A stretch of DNA of 64,000 bases from DLAJ01 sp964655525. Lineage in GTDB: Bacteria; Bacillota; Clostridia; Lachnospirales; Lachnospiraceae. The position numbers and the translations under genes are program-made. How positions within the stretch are numbered: position 1 is the stretch's first letter; the number at the start of each line of letters is the position of its first letter. The notes under the pieces were generated by a model, which saw nothing but the letters and a program-made list of their open reading frames with translations, had not been told where the DNA came from and ran no database searches. Below are positions 25,931-35,246 of the stretch, in pieces. The DNA lies in assembly GCA_964655525.1 (NCBI GenBank), contig CAZZNE010000013.1, forward strand, positions 1-64,000, in the 5' to 3' direction.

Positions 25931-26377
25931 ATGAGTATGATAGACAAGGTCAGAGCCGAGATGGTAACGGCAATGAAGAATCATGATAAGGAGCGCAAGG
26001 AATCCTTATCGATGCTGTTATCCGCGCTGAAGAATAAAGCCATCGACAAGCGCGAGGATCTGACTGAGGCAGAGGAATTTGAGGTTGTCAAGAAGGAGTT
26101 AAAGCAGACAAAAGAAACAATGGAGCTTGCGCCTGCGGACAGAACCGATATTAAAGCGCAGTGCGAGGCGCGCATCGCGGTCTTGAGCGAATTTGCGCCT
26201 GAGGAAATGGGCGAAGAACAGCTTAGGGCTGTCATTGCGGAGACGATCGCAGCGCTTGGCATTGAGAATCCCTCGGCAAAAGAGAAAGGGAAAGTCATGA
26301 AAGAGCTGATGCCGAAGGTAAAGGGACGCGCGGATGGCGGCCTTGTCAACAAGCTGGTCGGCGAAGTGCTGAAATAA
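25931..26377 (+). CDS. yqeY: GatB/YqeY-domain protein
   Basis: A 148-residue cytoplasmic protein with the GatB/YqeY tail domain. The family pattern starts with helical M-x-K-h-R-x-E-h, DRTDIKAQCEARIAVLSEFAPEEMGEEQLRAVI is characteristic, and the C-terminus GRADGGLVNKLVGEVL carries the (G-x-A-D-G-x-x-V-N) box. The free-standing YqeY is related to the tRNA-binding tail of the amidotransferase GatB, but its function is unknown. A short stop-codon-associated element and then a strong terminator follow. Gene spacing of 95 bases from the flagellin-like gene suggests its own start of transcription or readthrough. Confidence 0.92.
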   Translation: MSMIDKVRAEMVTAMKNHDKERKESLSMLLSALKNKAIDKREDLTEAEEFEVVKKELKQTKETMELAPADRTDIKAQCEARIAVLSEFAPEEMGEEQLRAVIAETIAALGIENPSAKEKGKVMKELMPKVKGRADGGLVNKLVGEVLK

Positions 26378-26426
26378 GGAAGCGCTGATGGATGCAGTCA
26401 CCGTTTTCCTAAAATAGTCATTCAAA

Positions 26427-26461
26427 CGCACCGGACAGAGCGTTGTCCGGTGCGTATTTTT
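26427..26461 (+). terminator. Rho-independent terminator after yqeY
   Basis: A perfect 11-bp stem CGCACCGGACA / TGTCCGGTGCG with a six-base loop (26427-26454), followed by a T-run (TATTTTTT). It ends the yqeY transcript. Confidence 0.9.
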
Positions 26462-26648
26462 TGGTGGGCCGCAAAGTAACGTAGAAAAACAGACATCAAA
26501 TTTGTGCAAAACGTATATTTTCGAATATTTTCGAAAAGGATATTGACAAAAAGTGCCGCATGCATTACCGTATGAGATAGAGAAGAACGGTTAGGCATGG
26601 TGTTTCATAATGACCTAAAAACGGTAATTGCAAGGAGGGCAAGATAAC

Positions 26649-29423
26649 ATGTACAAGAGGCTGAAAACGTTTTCAATGGCGTTGGTCATGTTTCTTACGA
26701 CGGTACTTGCGGCATTTGTTGATGTGATGCCTGCGGCGGCCGCCGAAGATCTGACCTTGAAGCTGCACTATCATCGCGAGGATGGAAATTATGACGGATG
26801 GGACGTGTGGCTGTGGGAGGTAGGAGCCGACGGAGGCGCCTACGAATTTGCGGAAGAGGGCGGCGAGATGGTCGCTACCAAGGTTATTACACCGGGTGTT
26901 ACTTCGGTAGGCTTTATCGTCCGCACACAGGACTGGACAAAGGACATCGATATGGATCAGTTTATTGAGCTGGGCGACGTGATTTCCGGAACGGTTCATG
27001 TATATGTGGAATCCGGAGTGGAAGGGTATACGATGGAGTTAGGAGCAGACAGCGTGACCGGCATCAAGCTCGTCAGCGCGGGTTATGATGGTGGTGAAAC
27101 CATATTTGTCAAGATGACAGGAAACATTGAGGGGGATTTAGTGAGCGCATTCAAAGTAACGGGTTCGGATGGAGCAGTTTCCGTTGCGGACGTGACATCA
27201 TCTGCGGATAAAGAATATGTGATCACACTTTCCGACACGTTAGATATAGCAGGAAGCTATACCATTACATATGACGGAAGCGATTATCCGATCACGATGC
27301 CGGATATTTTCTCGACGGCAGAATTTGAAGACGAATATACTTATGACGGAGACGATCTCGGTGCAGTATGGACATCGGAAAAGACAACGTTCCGCGTATG
27401 GGCGCCGACGGCATCCGCTGTGGCAGTGAACCTGTACGAGTCCGGTACGGCGGGAGAAGACGATCTGATCGAACAGCTTCCGATGACCGAGGATGCAAAC
27501 GGAACATGGGTCGTTGAAAAAGAAGGCGATCTGAACGGAACTTATTATACGTATTCGGTGACGGTAGGCGGAAACGAAAATGAGGCGTGCGATCCTTATG
27601 CGCGTACCACGGGCGTAAACGGAAACCGCGCGATGGTCATTGACCTGGATTCTACGAATCCGGCGGGATGGGATGCTGATACAAATCCCAATGCTGATCT
27701 GTCGGTCAATGATGTGGTATTGTATGAGCTTCATGTGAGGGATTTATCTTCCGATTCCTCTTCAGGCATCACCAATACGGGAAAATACTTAGGATTGACT
27801 GAGACGGGCACGACTACCGCATCGGGAATTCCGACAGGACTTGATCATATTAAGGACTTAGGTATCACGCACCTTCATCTGCTTCCGGTTTATGATTACG
27901 GCTCAGTAGATGAGACAAAGCTTGATACACCGCAGTTTAACTGGGGTTACGATCCGGTCAACTATAATGTGCCGGAAGGCTCTTACTCGACCGATCCCTA
28001 TAACGGAGAAGTCAGAGTCAAAGAGATGAAAGAGATGGTGAAGGCGCTTCATGATAACGGCATCAGCGTTGTCATGGACGTGGTATACAACCATGTGTAT
28101 AATGCCGGTAATTTCTGTTTCAATCAGATCGTGCCGGGATACTTTTCAAGAATCGATGCGGACGGAAAGTACTCCAATGGTTCCGGCTGCGGCAATGATA
28201 CAGCTTCCGAGCGGAGCATGGTAAAGAAGTATATTGTGGATTCCGTATGCTACTGGGCGGATGAGTACCATATCGACGGTTTCCGTTTCGATCTGGTCGG
28301 ACTGATCGATAATGAAACGATCAACGAAGTGATCGCGGAAGTACACAAAGATCATCCGAACGTGATCTTTTACGGCGAGGGCTGGACGATGTCCACGACG
28401 CTGACCAAGGAAGGTTATACGCTCACAACGCAGGTTCATGCGGATCAAACACCGGAATTTGCGTTCTTCAGCGATACGATCAGAGACGGTATAAGAGGTA
28501 ATGTGTTCAATAATGATGAGGTGGGCTTTGTCTCCGGTGCAAGGGGCAAGGAAAGCCTGATGGAAGATTGCTTTATGGGAATGCCGTCTTGGTGTCCGAG
28601 TCCGACGCAGAGCATCAACTATGCGTCCTGCCATGATAATCTGGCACTGATCGACAGGATCGCAACTTCGGCGAGAGGCACAACGTTTGAGGAGCAGGTG
28701 CGCATGAACAATCTGGCGGCAGCGATTGTCCTTACCTCTCAGGGTATTCCGTTCATGCAGGCGGGCGAGGAGATGCTTCGCTCCAAGGTCAATGAGGACG
28801 GCAGCTTTAACGAGAACAGCTACGCTTCACCCGATTCGGTCAACAGTATAAAATGGGATACGCTGGATGACGAGACCTATTGGAATGTATTCCAGTATTA
28901 CAAGGGACTGATCGCGTTCCGCAAGGAGCACGCAGCGCTTCGCATGGGAAATGCGGAGGATGTCAGAAACAATATCACCGCAGTGGACGGCTTGGATGAC
29001 AATGTAGTAGCGTTCAGCATCGAGGGCGGCGCAAACGGCGAGGTATCCGACGGTCTGTTCGTGATCTTTAATGCGAACAATGCAGAGACGACCGTGACGC
29101 TGCCGAGCGGCACATGGGATGTATATATCAACGGTGAGAAAGCCGGAACCGAAGCGATCGAGACGGTAACGGGCAGCGAGGTTACGGTATCTCCGATCTC
29201 CGCAATGGTGCTTGTAAAGACCGGAGACGCAGCGGAGGTGGAGGTTACGCCTGAGGCGACACCGACGCCGGATGAAACGGTGATAGATACGGTAGAACCT
29301 GTCGCTTCCGAAGAAGTGAAGGAGAGCTCCGTAAATGTGGGCGTGATCGTCGGAATCGTAGCGGCAGTAGTCGTGGTGATCGGCGGCGTTGTATTTGCGG
29401 TCGTAAAAAAGAAAAAGAAGTAA
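26649..29423 (+). CDS. Cell-surface type I pullulanase (GH13), membrane anchored
   Basis: A 924-residue exported enzyme that hydrolyses alpha-1,6 branch bonds of pullulan and starch. Order: signal peptide (1-35), a CBM41-like starch-binding module (LTLKLHYHREDGNYDGWDVWLWE), an Ig-like stretch, a CBM48 module (WTSEKTTFRVWAPTASAVAVNL), the GH13 domain, and a C-terminal membrane helix with five lysines. FNWGYDPVNYNVPEGSYS is the type I pullulanase signature; DGFRFDL carries the nucleophile Asp (about residue 547), FYGEGW the acid/base Glu and SCHDN the third Asp. The acidic proline stretch TPEATPTPDETV before the helix would span the wall. The start has GGAGG; an in-frame upstream TTG is ignored. 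It stands alone, with terminators on both sides. Confidence 0.95.
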   Translation: MYKRLKTFSMALVMFLTTVLAAFVDVMPAAAAEDLTLKLHYHREDGNYDGWDVWLWEVGADGGAYEFAEEGGEMVATKVITPGVTSVGFIVRTQDWTKDIDMDQFIELGDVISGTVHVYVESGVEGYTMELGADSVTGIKLVSAGYDGGETIFVKMTGNIEGDLVSAFKVTGSDGAVSVADVTSSADKEYVITLSDTLDIAGSYTITYDGSDYPITMPDIFSTAEFEDEYTYDGDDLGAVWTSEKTTFRVWAPTASAVAVNLYESGTAGEDDLIEQLPMTEDANGTWVVEKEGDLNGTYYTYSVTVGGNENEACDPYARTTGVNGNRAMVIDLDSTNPAGWDADTNPNADLSVNDVVLYELHVRDLSSDSSSGITNTGKYLGLTETGTTTASGIPTGLDHIKDLGITHLHLLPVYDYGSVDETKLDTPQFNWGYDPVNYNVPEGSYSTDPYNGEVRVKEMKEMVKALHDNGISVVMDVVYNHVYNAGNFCFNQIVPGYFSRIDADGKYSNGSGCGNDTASERSMVKKYIVDSVCYWADEYHIDGFRFDLVGLIDNETINEVIAEVHKDHPNVIFYGEGWTMSTTLTKEGYTLTTQVHADQTPEFAFFSDTIRDGIRGNVFNNDEVGFVSGARGKESLMEDCFMGMPSWCPSPTQSINYASCHDNLALIDRIATSARGTTFEEQVRMNNLAAAIVLTSQGIPFMQAGEEMLRSKVNEDGSFNENSYASPDSVNSIKWDTLDDETYWNVFQYYKGLIAFRKEHAALRMGNAEDVRNNITAVDGLDDNVVAFSIEGGANGEVSDGLFVIFNANNAETTVTLPSGTWDVYINGEKAGTEAIETVTGSEVTVSPISAMVLVKTGDAAEVEVTPEATPTPDETVIDTVEPVASEEVKESSVNVGVIVGIVAAVVVVIGGVVFAVVKKKKK
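26662..26675 (+). promoter_or_regulatory. Candidate CcpA catabolite site (cre) inside the pullulanase gene
   Basis: TGAAAACGTTTTCA is a perfect palindrome that satisfies the cre consensus TGWNANCGNTNWCA. It lies in codons 5-9 of the pullulanase gene, where CcpA acts as a roadblock. A candidate promoter -35 TTGACA is at 26543-26548, without a convincing -10. Repression of a starch-degrading enzyme by preferred sugars is the expected behaviour. Confidence 0.72.
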
Positions 29424-29489
29424 GAAAAATAAAGAGCAGTAAGAAATAAGAAAAGTCTGCATTGTCACTTTGGTGTCTGCAGAACAGAT

Positions 29490-29529
29490 AAGAGGGTGAA
29501 AGCAGTGCATGCGTTCATCCTCTTTTTTT
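29490..29529 (+). terminator. Terminator after pullulanase
   Basis: Stem AAGAGGGTGAA / TTCATCCTCTT (29490-29524; one G-U pair) with a 13-base loop, then seven T. Good Rho-independent form. Confidence 0.85.
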
Positions 29530-29603
29530 GCAATAGTAGAAAAGAACATCAATCTATGCTATAATCAGCTACGAAAGAAAAATGGAATCCCAGGAGAAAA
29601 ATC

Positions 29604-30374
29604 GTGAAAAGCAAAAGGTCTTGGATCGGCATTGTCTATGCCGTAGCGGTCGCGGCAGTATTTATCGTAATTTCGCTTCTTGTTATGGAGTGGCTTTCCG
29701 GGACGCCATGGTATTTGTTCAGCAGTCTGCTTCGGCTTTCTTTTGGTGTGCTGGCGCTTATGCTCATGTGCAGAACATACGAACGCAAGGCGGCAGAAAT
29801 CTTGATGCCCCGACAAAATAAAGCGGCTTTGCGGGCAGGGGCCGGATTCGGAATCTTCTTTCTTTATTATCTGATCCTGTACGCGGTCGGCTTTGGACGG
29901 ATTGCCGGTCTTTCGCCCGGGATCATTGTGTCACGGATCTTATTGCAGCAGCTGACGACCGGATTTTATGAGGAATTGGTTTTTCGCGGACTTGTGCTGG
30001 AGGGGTATTTTCATCAGGATCGAAAGACATGGCAGGTCAGGCTGCGATACGCCGCGGTCAGTTTCCTGTTATTTGGTGCGATCCATGTCGTAACGGAATG
30101 GGATCTGTGGAGATTTTTATCGACCGGAATGATCGGGTTTGCTTTCGCAGCAATTTATTTGCGATCAAGAAATCTCATGCTTCCCATGATCCTGCATTTT
30201 GTGTATGATATATTTGCCAACCTTGCCGGATATGTGCAATGGAAGGACACCGCGCTTTTCATGAATCTGAGCGGGTGCTTTGAAATCATGCAGGTCGTGA
30301 TGCTTGCAATCTCCGTTGTGATGCTTGTTACAGAGGCACGAAAAGAGAATATGTTAGAAAAGAGCAGCATGTAA
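29604..30374 (+). CDS. CPBP-family intramembrane protease
   Basis: A 256-residue membrane protein with about eight helices and a GTG start eight bases after CAGGAG. The CPBP/CAAX signature is complete: FYEELVFRGLVLEGYF (motif 1, EExxxR), FLLFGAIHVVTEWDL (motif 2, the FxxxH) and PMILHFVYDIFANL (motif 3, HxxxD/N). These are glutamate-dependent intramembrane proteases that process or protect secreted peptides, for example bacteriocins, but their substrates are mostly unknown. No bacteriocin gene is near. It stands upstream of an epimerase gene by 36 bases. Confidence 0.9.
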   Translation: MKSKRSWIGIVYAVAVAAVFIVISLLVMEWLSGTPWYLFSSLLRLSFGVLALMLMCRTYERKAAEILMPRQNKAALRAGAGFGIFFLYYLILYAVGFGRIAGLSPGIIVSRILLQQLTTGFYEELVFRGLVLEGYFHQDRKTWQVRLRYAAVSFLLFGAIHVVTEWDLWRFLSTGMIGFAFAAIYLRSRNLMLPMILHFVYDIFANLAGYVQWKDTALFMNLSGCFEIMQVVMLAISVVMLVTEARKENMLEKSSM

Positions 30375-30409
30375 AAAAAATTCAGGCTTGGTAAGAATGG
30401 TGAAATCGC

Positions 30410-31315
30410 ATGAAAAAAATACTGGTGACCGGCGGCACGGTGTTTGTGAGCCGGGCTGTTGCGGAATATTTTGTTGCAAAGGGACAGGACGTTTACGTAT
30501 TAAACAGAAACAGCCGGACGCAGTCTAAGGGAGTTACGCTCATACAGGCGGACAGGCATGAGCTGGGAGAGGTTCTTCGGTCCTATCATTTTGATGTTGT
30601 GATCGATACCGCATATACGTCTCAGGACGTCGAACAGTTACTGGATGCGCTTGGCGGCTGTGACGAGTATATCCTGATCAGCTCAAGCGCCGTCTATCCC
30701 GAAACAGGCAGACAGCCGTTTGCGGAGGACGAGCCGCTGGGCGTGAACCGATTTTGGGGAAAATACGGCACGGATAAGATCGAAGCGGAGGCGACCCTGC
30801 AAAAAAGAAAGCCGGGTGCTTATATTCTCCGGCCGCCGTACTTATACGGACCGATGAACGATGTGTATCGGGAGGCGTTTGTTTTTGACTGCGCGTTACA
30901 GGACAGGCCGTTCTATCTGCCCGGAGCCGGAGAAATGAAATTGCAGTTTTTCCATGTGCATGATCTATGCAGGTTCATTGATGTGATCTTACAAAAAAAG
31001 CCGGAGCAGCATATTTTTAATGTCGGAAATCCCAATGCGGTTTCCATTCGCGAGTGGGTTGCGCTCTGCTATCGGATCGTTGGTAAGCAGGCGCGGTTTG
31101 TCAATGTGCCGAAAGAAATAGAACAGAGGAAATATTTTTGTTTTTCCGATTATGAATATGCGCTGGACGTCTCCGGACAATGTGAATGGATGAAGGATAC
31201 GAGGAATCTGCAGGATGGTCTGCGGGAAGCGTTTGTATGGTATGAACAGCACGCAGATGAGGTGGAAAAAAGACCGTACATAGCGTATATGGAGGAGCAT
31301 CTTAAGGGGTGTTAA
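30410..31315 (+). CDS. NAD-dependent epimerase/dehydratase-family protein
   Basis: A 301-residue extended SDR-like protein. The nucleotide loop KKILVTGGTVFVSRAVAEYF has TGGTxFxG-like form with V and S instead of Gly at the last positions. The active-site region shows SSSAVYPETG and GKYGTDKIEAEATL, so the catalytic Tyr and Lys (YxxxK as YGTDK) are present. It resembles the plant CSP41-like/nucleoside-diphosphate-sugar epimerase group common in Firmicutes. Substrate not predictable. Starts 36 bases after the CPBP gene. Confidence 0.82.
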   Translation: MKKILVTGGTVFVSRAVAEYFVAKGQDVYVLNRNSRTQSKGVTLIQADRHELGEVLRSYHFDVVIDTAYTSQDVEQLLDALGGCDEYILISSSAVYPETGRQPFAEDEPLGVNRFWGKYGTDKIEAEATLQKRKPGAYILRPPYLYGPMNDVYREAFVFDCALQDRPFYLPGAGEMKLQFFHVHDLCRFIDVILQKKPEQHIFNVGNPNAVSIREWVALCYRIVGKQARFVNVPKEIEQRKYFCFSDYEYALDVSGQCEWMKDTRNLQDGLREAFVWYEQHADEVEKRPYIAYMEEHLKGC

Positions 31316-31377
31316 TTGCCGGATGCCTGACTGTGCATGCCTGCAATATGGAATAGACGGTTTGAGGGGGAATAACG

Positions 31378-31833
31378 ATGCGGTATGGTTCCGTATATTT
31401 GATCGTGAAAGATTTTGAACGGTCGATCTCTTTTTATGAAAAAGTATTGGATAAAAAAGTGAGTGCGGTAAGAGGAAAGCGGTTTGCAATGTTTCAGGGT
31501 GACGGGCTCAATCTTTGTCTGATGAATGGGTACTTTGATAAGGAAAACGCAGATCAGGTGATCACAAAAGGGGAGTATTGGAAGATTTATGACGATCAGA
31601 GCAAAATCGCGGACGATCCCAATACGCGTAAAGTATTCATCAACCTGGGAGTGGATGATCTCAAGGCGGAATATGAAAGGATCAAGGGCTTGGGAATCGC
31701 GGCGGAGCTGACACCTATCCGGTTTATTCAGTTTTTTTCGCCTTATTGGTATTTTACTTTCATGGATCCCGACGGAAATCCGATAGAAGTGACCGGCGGA
31801 TATGAAGAAGAATCGGATGCAAATAGGATATAA
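31378..31833 (+). CDS. VOC-family (glyoxalase-type) protein
   Basis: A 151-residue cytoplasmic protein with two beta-alpha-beta-beta-beta units: DFERSISFYEKVLDKKVSAV is the family opening (h-x-x-S-h-x-F-Y) and FTFMDPDGNPIEVTGGY is the C-terminal metal-ligand strand with the final Glu. Functions in this superfamily include glyoxalase, dioxygenase and antibiotic-binding proteins; nothing here decides. Start has GAGGGGG. The next gene begins just 16 bases after its stop. Confidence 0.85.
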   Translation: MRYGSVYLIVKDFERSISFYEKVLDKKVSAVRGKRFAMFQGDGLNLCLMNGYFDKENADQVITKGEYWKIYDDQSKIADDPNTRKVFINLGVDDLKAEYERIKGLGIAAELTPIRFIQFFSPYWYFTFMDPDGNPIEVTGGYEEESDANRI

Positions 31834-31849
31834 GAGAGAGGGCAGCGGA

Positions 31850-34237
31850 GTGAAAAAGCGAAAGGGAAATTCTTTGAGGAAAATAATGGCGGGCCTACTT
31901 TCGGCAGTATTGATTGCAGGTATGGTATCGGGAGCGGCGCCGATGAATGCATATGCGGAGGAAAATCCTGAAACGGAGAATGTGGCTGGCGGCGATCCGT
32001 TTGATGAAACGGAGTCAGAAACAACGGATATAACGGGAGAATTACCGGAAGGGGCTGCGGGAGAGACGGAAAAAGACCCCGCAGAGGAACCATCCGAAGA
32101 GACGACAACGGACCCCGTGGAAAAACCGACAGAGGAAGATGCTGCATTAGGAGATGAGGATGCAAAGGAGAACGACGCGCTACCAGAGGATGAGATCGCA
32201 TTGGTGGAAGAGGAAAACGCGCTGATGGAGGAGAATCCTGAGAAGAATGTTGTGCTTTTTGCGGAGCATATCCATGGCGATGGTATTACATTTGAGCCTT
32301 GGACAGAGGCGGACAGTCTTCCGGAGGCAGAGGGAAATTATTATTTGACGCAGAATGTGACGATTACCGAGAGGTGGCTGGTAAGGGAGGGCACAATCAG
32401 ACTTTGCCTGAATGGAAAAACGATCACAATGGGAAATCATACCTTTGGGGAGTGCATTGTCATAATCTCTTCAGAGGGCGGTGAGCTTGATCTGTACGAC
32501 TGCGTCGGTAGTGGAAAGATGACCGGAGCAGACAATAGCTGTGTATCAAATGCGGGGATTTTTCGGATGTATGGCGGTGAAATCTCCGGAAATAGCAATG
32601 ACAAATCTCTTTTTCCGGACATAAGCGGGGGCGGAGTAAGTAATCAGGGGACTTTTGATATGTACGGCGGCAGAATCACGAACAACCACAATTCGTATGG
32701 CGGCGGAGGTGTGTATAACAAGAGTGGGGCAACCTTTTGTATGTACGGTGGAGAGATTACGAATAATGCCGGCGGCGGTGTACGTAACAATGGAACATTC
32801 TATTTATATGATGGAAAGATAGAAAACAATACCTCTGTCAGGTATGGCGGCGGCGGTGTATATAATCAAAATTCCTTTTATATGTATGGCGGGAAAATTA
32901 CAAACAATACCAGTACGAATAATGCCGGCGGTGGTGTAAGCAATTCCAGTCTTTCGGGCGCTTTTTATATGTATGGCGGCGAAATTTCAGGGAATGCCAG
33001 CATTTTGGGCGGCGGTGGTGTGATGGTCTATAGTCCGATCTATGTGTATAATGGTAAGATTAGTGGAAATAGAGTAATCAACAGCGGCGCCGGCAGCGGA
33101 GGCGTGTGGTTTGGCGCTATTTACTCAGATACAGGCACGTCGGCTTACGGTCGGCTTACGGTCGGCGATAGTGCGATCATCAGTGGGAATAAAGATGTAA
33201 GCGGAACGGAAAGTAATGTTGGGGTATCTAATGTCAATACAATCGTGATAGACGGGGAAAAATCGCTTTCCGGAAATGCAGTCATTGGTATCACAGCATA
33301 CGATAGCTTTAGGCCAACAGAGGGAAATCCCCGCCGTGTCACAGATGCGAATGCTGCGGATTACAGTGCTTATTTTCATAGTGACGATCCGAAGTATGCC
33401 ATGAGGAATGGGACGGATAATGCCATTTTAATCGTCCTGGCATCTGATCATACGCACCAGTGGGCAGATACGTGGGATTGCAACGCAACTCATCACTGGC
33501 ACATCTGTAGCGCTGCCGGATGTACCATCATGGACAATGCCGCTAAAGACGGCTATGCCGCTCACACCGAGGATAGTGGAACCGTGACGAAGGAGCCGAC
33601 CGGGACGGAGGCGGGCATTAGAACATACCGATGCCGTGTGTGTGGATATGTGGTGCGTACAGAAACAATTCCGGCAACAGGAACAGGCGGCGATAAACCG
33701 GATGACGGAAATGATGATAAGCCGAATAACGGGGGCGGAGAAGAGCATCCCGATGATAATAACAAACCGAGTGATAATCCGCCTGAAAATAACAATGATA
33801 GCGGAAACAATAACGTCTCCGACAATCATACCATAGCGAACAGCGATTCCGAAAGTGTTGATGTTCCTGAGAATGTTAATGAAACGGATACAGCAAACAG
33901 CGGAGAACCCGTCTTGGATACGGATACAGAAACACCTGTTATGATACAGGAACAGCCAAAGGATCCGGAGCCGAAGACAGCGGATGCGACATCGGTGGAG
34001 CTTTATGCGACGCTTGCCATGATCTCGGGACTTACCTATGTGATCCTTTATTTTGCAGACCGAAACGGCGGCATGACGGAGGAGACGAAAAAGGAACTGG
34101 TTTCCAAACTGATCAGATGGGCAAAGCGGGGAAAGACCCTCCGCAGACTGCTTGCGCTTTCCGCGATCTTCGTGCTGCTGGTATATTACCACAGCATCGG
34201 CAAACAGGGCAGCATCGAGTGGAAGGAAGCATGCTGA
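31850..34237 (+). CDS. Repeat-rich cell-surface protein (beta-helix-like) with unusual sorting tail
   Basis: A 795-residue exported protein; GTG at 31850 follows GAGGG and starts the basic-hydrophobic signal peptide MAGLLSAVLIAGMVSG...AYA. An acidic linker follows, then about 230 residues of tandem right-handed beta-helix-like units of the form MYGG(E/R/K)I-(S/T)-(G/N)N (for example TFDMYGGRITNN, SFYMYGGKITNN, AFYMYGGEISGN), 20-25 residues apart. Next is a domain with CNATHHWHICSAAGCT and YRCRVCGYVVRTE (Cys/His motif seen in gut surface proteins), and an Asn/Asp-rich spacer. The end has PKTAD as a sorting-signal-like motif, a hydrophobic helix, 30 more residues and a second hydrophobic helix. 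A class B sortase gene follows by 19 bases. Confidence 0.75.
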   Translation: MKKRKGNSLRKIMAGLLSAVLIAGMVSGAAPMNAYAEENPETENVAGGDPFDETESETTDITGELPEGAAGETEKDPAEEPSEETTTDPVEKPTEEDAALGDEDAKENDALPEDEIALVEEENALMEENPEKNVVLFAEHIHGDGITFEPWTEADSLPEAEGNYYLTQNVTITERWLVREGTIRLCLNGKTITMGNHTFGECIVIISSEGGELDLYDCVGSGKMTGADNSCVSNAGIFRMYGGEISGNSNDKSLFPDISGGGVSNQGTFDMYGGRITNNHNSYGGGGVYNKSGATFCMYGGEITNNAGGGVRNNGTFYLYDGKIENNTSVRYGGGGVYNQNSFYMYGGKITNNTSTNNAGGGVSNSSLSGAFYMYGGEISGNASILGGGGVMVYSPIYVYNGKISGNRVINSGAGSGGVWFGAIYSDTGTSAYGRLTVGDSAIISGNKDVSGTESNVGVSNVNTIVIDGEKSLSGNAVIGITAYDSFRPTEGNPRRVTDANAADYSAYFHSDDPKYAMRNGTDNAILIVLASDHTHQWADTWDCNATHHWHICSAAGCTIMDNAAKDGYAAHTEDSGTVTKEPTGTEAGIRTYRCRVCGYVVRTETIPATGTGGDKPDDGNDDKPNNGGGEEHPDDNNKPSDNPPENNNDSGNNNVSDNHTIANSDSESVDVPENVNETDTANSGEPVLDTDTETPVMIQEQPKDPEPKTADATSVELYATLAMISGLTYVILYFADRNGGMTEETKKELVSKLIRWAKRGKTLRRLLALSAIFVLLVYYHSIGKQGSIEWKEAC

Positions 34238-34256
34238 ATGCGGCAGGTGAAAAAGG

Positions 34257-35189
34257 ATGAAATATCAAAGAAGGCGCAAGCTCGTGAGATGGTTTTTTCT
34301 TGCGGGGATGGTGGCGTGTCTGATACCGATCGGGCGGTCTTATCTTGTTTTCAGGCAGCATAAGGCACAGCAGGATGCCTTGAAAAGCATGGTGGAAATG
34401 TCGCAGGAAACAGCAGAGTTCGCTATGGACATTGCGGATATGCCGGGGGAGGTTCTTGCAGCCGATTCGGACATCGGCGGAGGACAGACAGGCGAAAACG
34501 GACAGGCAGGGAGTATCGGCGGAGGACAGACAGGCGAAACAGGACAGGCAGGGAACAGCGCCGGGGAGCAGACAGACGGGAACAGCGAACCGCAGGAAGT
34601 GTCTGAGCCGGCAATGCTGCGCAAATATGCCGTTCTGTATCAGGAAAATGACGATCTTGTAGGCTGGCTTTCCATAGAGGGCACGGGAATTGATTATCCG
34701 GTGTTACAGTGCGAGGATGACGAATATTACCTGCACCATGATTTTTATGGGGAAGACAGCAGATACGGATGCCTGTATGTAAGGGACCGGGCAGATTTAG
34801 ACGCGGGAACCAACTTTGTTATATATGGGCACAACATGCGCGACGGCGCGATGTTCGGGGACTTAGACCTGTATCTCAAAGAAAGCTTTTATCTGGAGCA
34901 TCCGACCATTTCCTTTGACACGCTTTATGAGGAGCGCGTGTATGAGATCGTGGCGGTATTCCGGTCGCAGATCTATCACACGGAGGATGAGGTCTTTAAG
35001 TATTATCAGTTTTACGAGGCGGATACAAGAGAAGAATTTGAGGATTTTTACAGCAATATCAAAGCGCTTTCCATCTATGATACGGGCGTGGAGGCGGAGT
35101 TTGGCGATACCTTTCTGACATGCTCTACCTGCGCATACCATGTGGAGGATGGACGCTTTGTGGTCGTGGCAAAACGCCGGCAATCATAA
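34257..35189 (+). CDS. srtB: Class B sortase
   Basis: A 310-residue membrane transpeptidase that cuts a sorting motif and links the surface protein to the wall. Membrane helix at about 13-30, then a low-complexity Gly/Gln/Thr linker with two almost exact copies of GGGQTGE(N/T)GQAG. The catalytic domain shows NDDLVGWLSIEGTGIDYPVLQ (typical opening), the His in FVIYGHNMRDG, the Cys in LTCSTCAYHVEDGRFVVVAK (C292) and the Arg of GRF. Only the repeat protein upstream looks like a substrate. Class B enzymes often act on one dedicated substrate encoded next door. Confidence 0.94.
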   Translation: MKYQRRRKLVRWFFLAGMVACLIPIGRSYLVFRQHKAQQDALKSMVEMSQETAEFAMDIADMPGEVLAADSDIGGGQTGENGQAGSIGGGQTGETGQAGNSAGEQTDGNSEPQEVSEPAMLRKYAVLYQENDDLVGWLSIEGTGIDYPVLQCEDDEYYLHHDFYGEDSRYGCLYVRDRADLDAGTNFVIYGHNMRDGAMFGDLDLYLKESFYLEHPTISFDTLYEERVYEIVAVFRSQIYHTEDEVFKYYQFYEADTREEFEDFYSNIKALSIYDTGVEAEFGDTFLTCSTCAYHVEDGRFVVVAKRRQS

Positions 35190-35246
35190 GGAAACGTTAT
35201 ACATTGAGAAGCATTGTTGAAAAGATTACATGAAGGAGAAAAAGTC

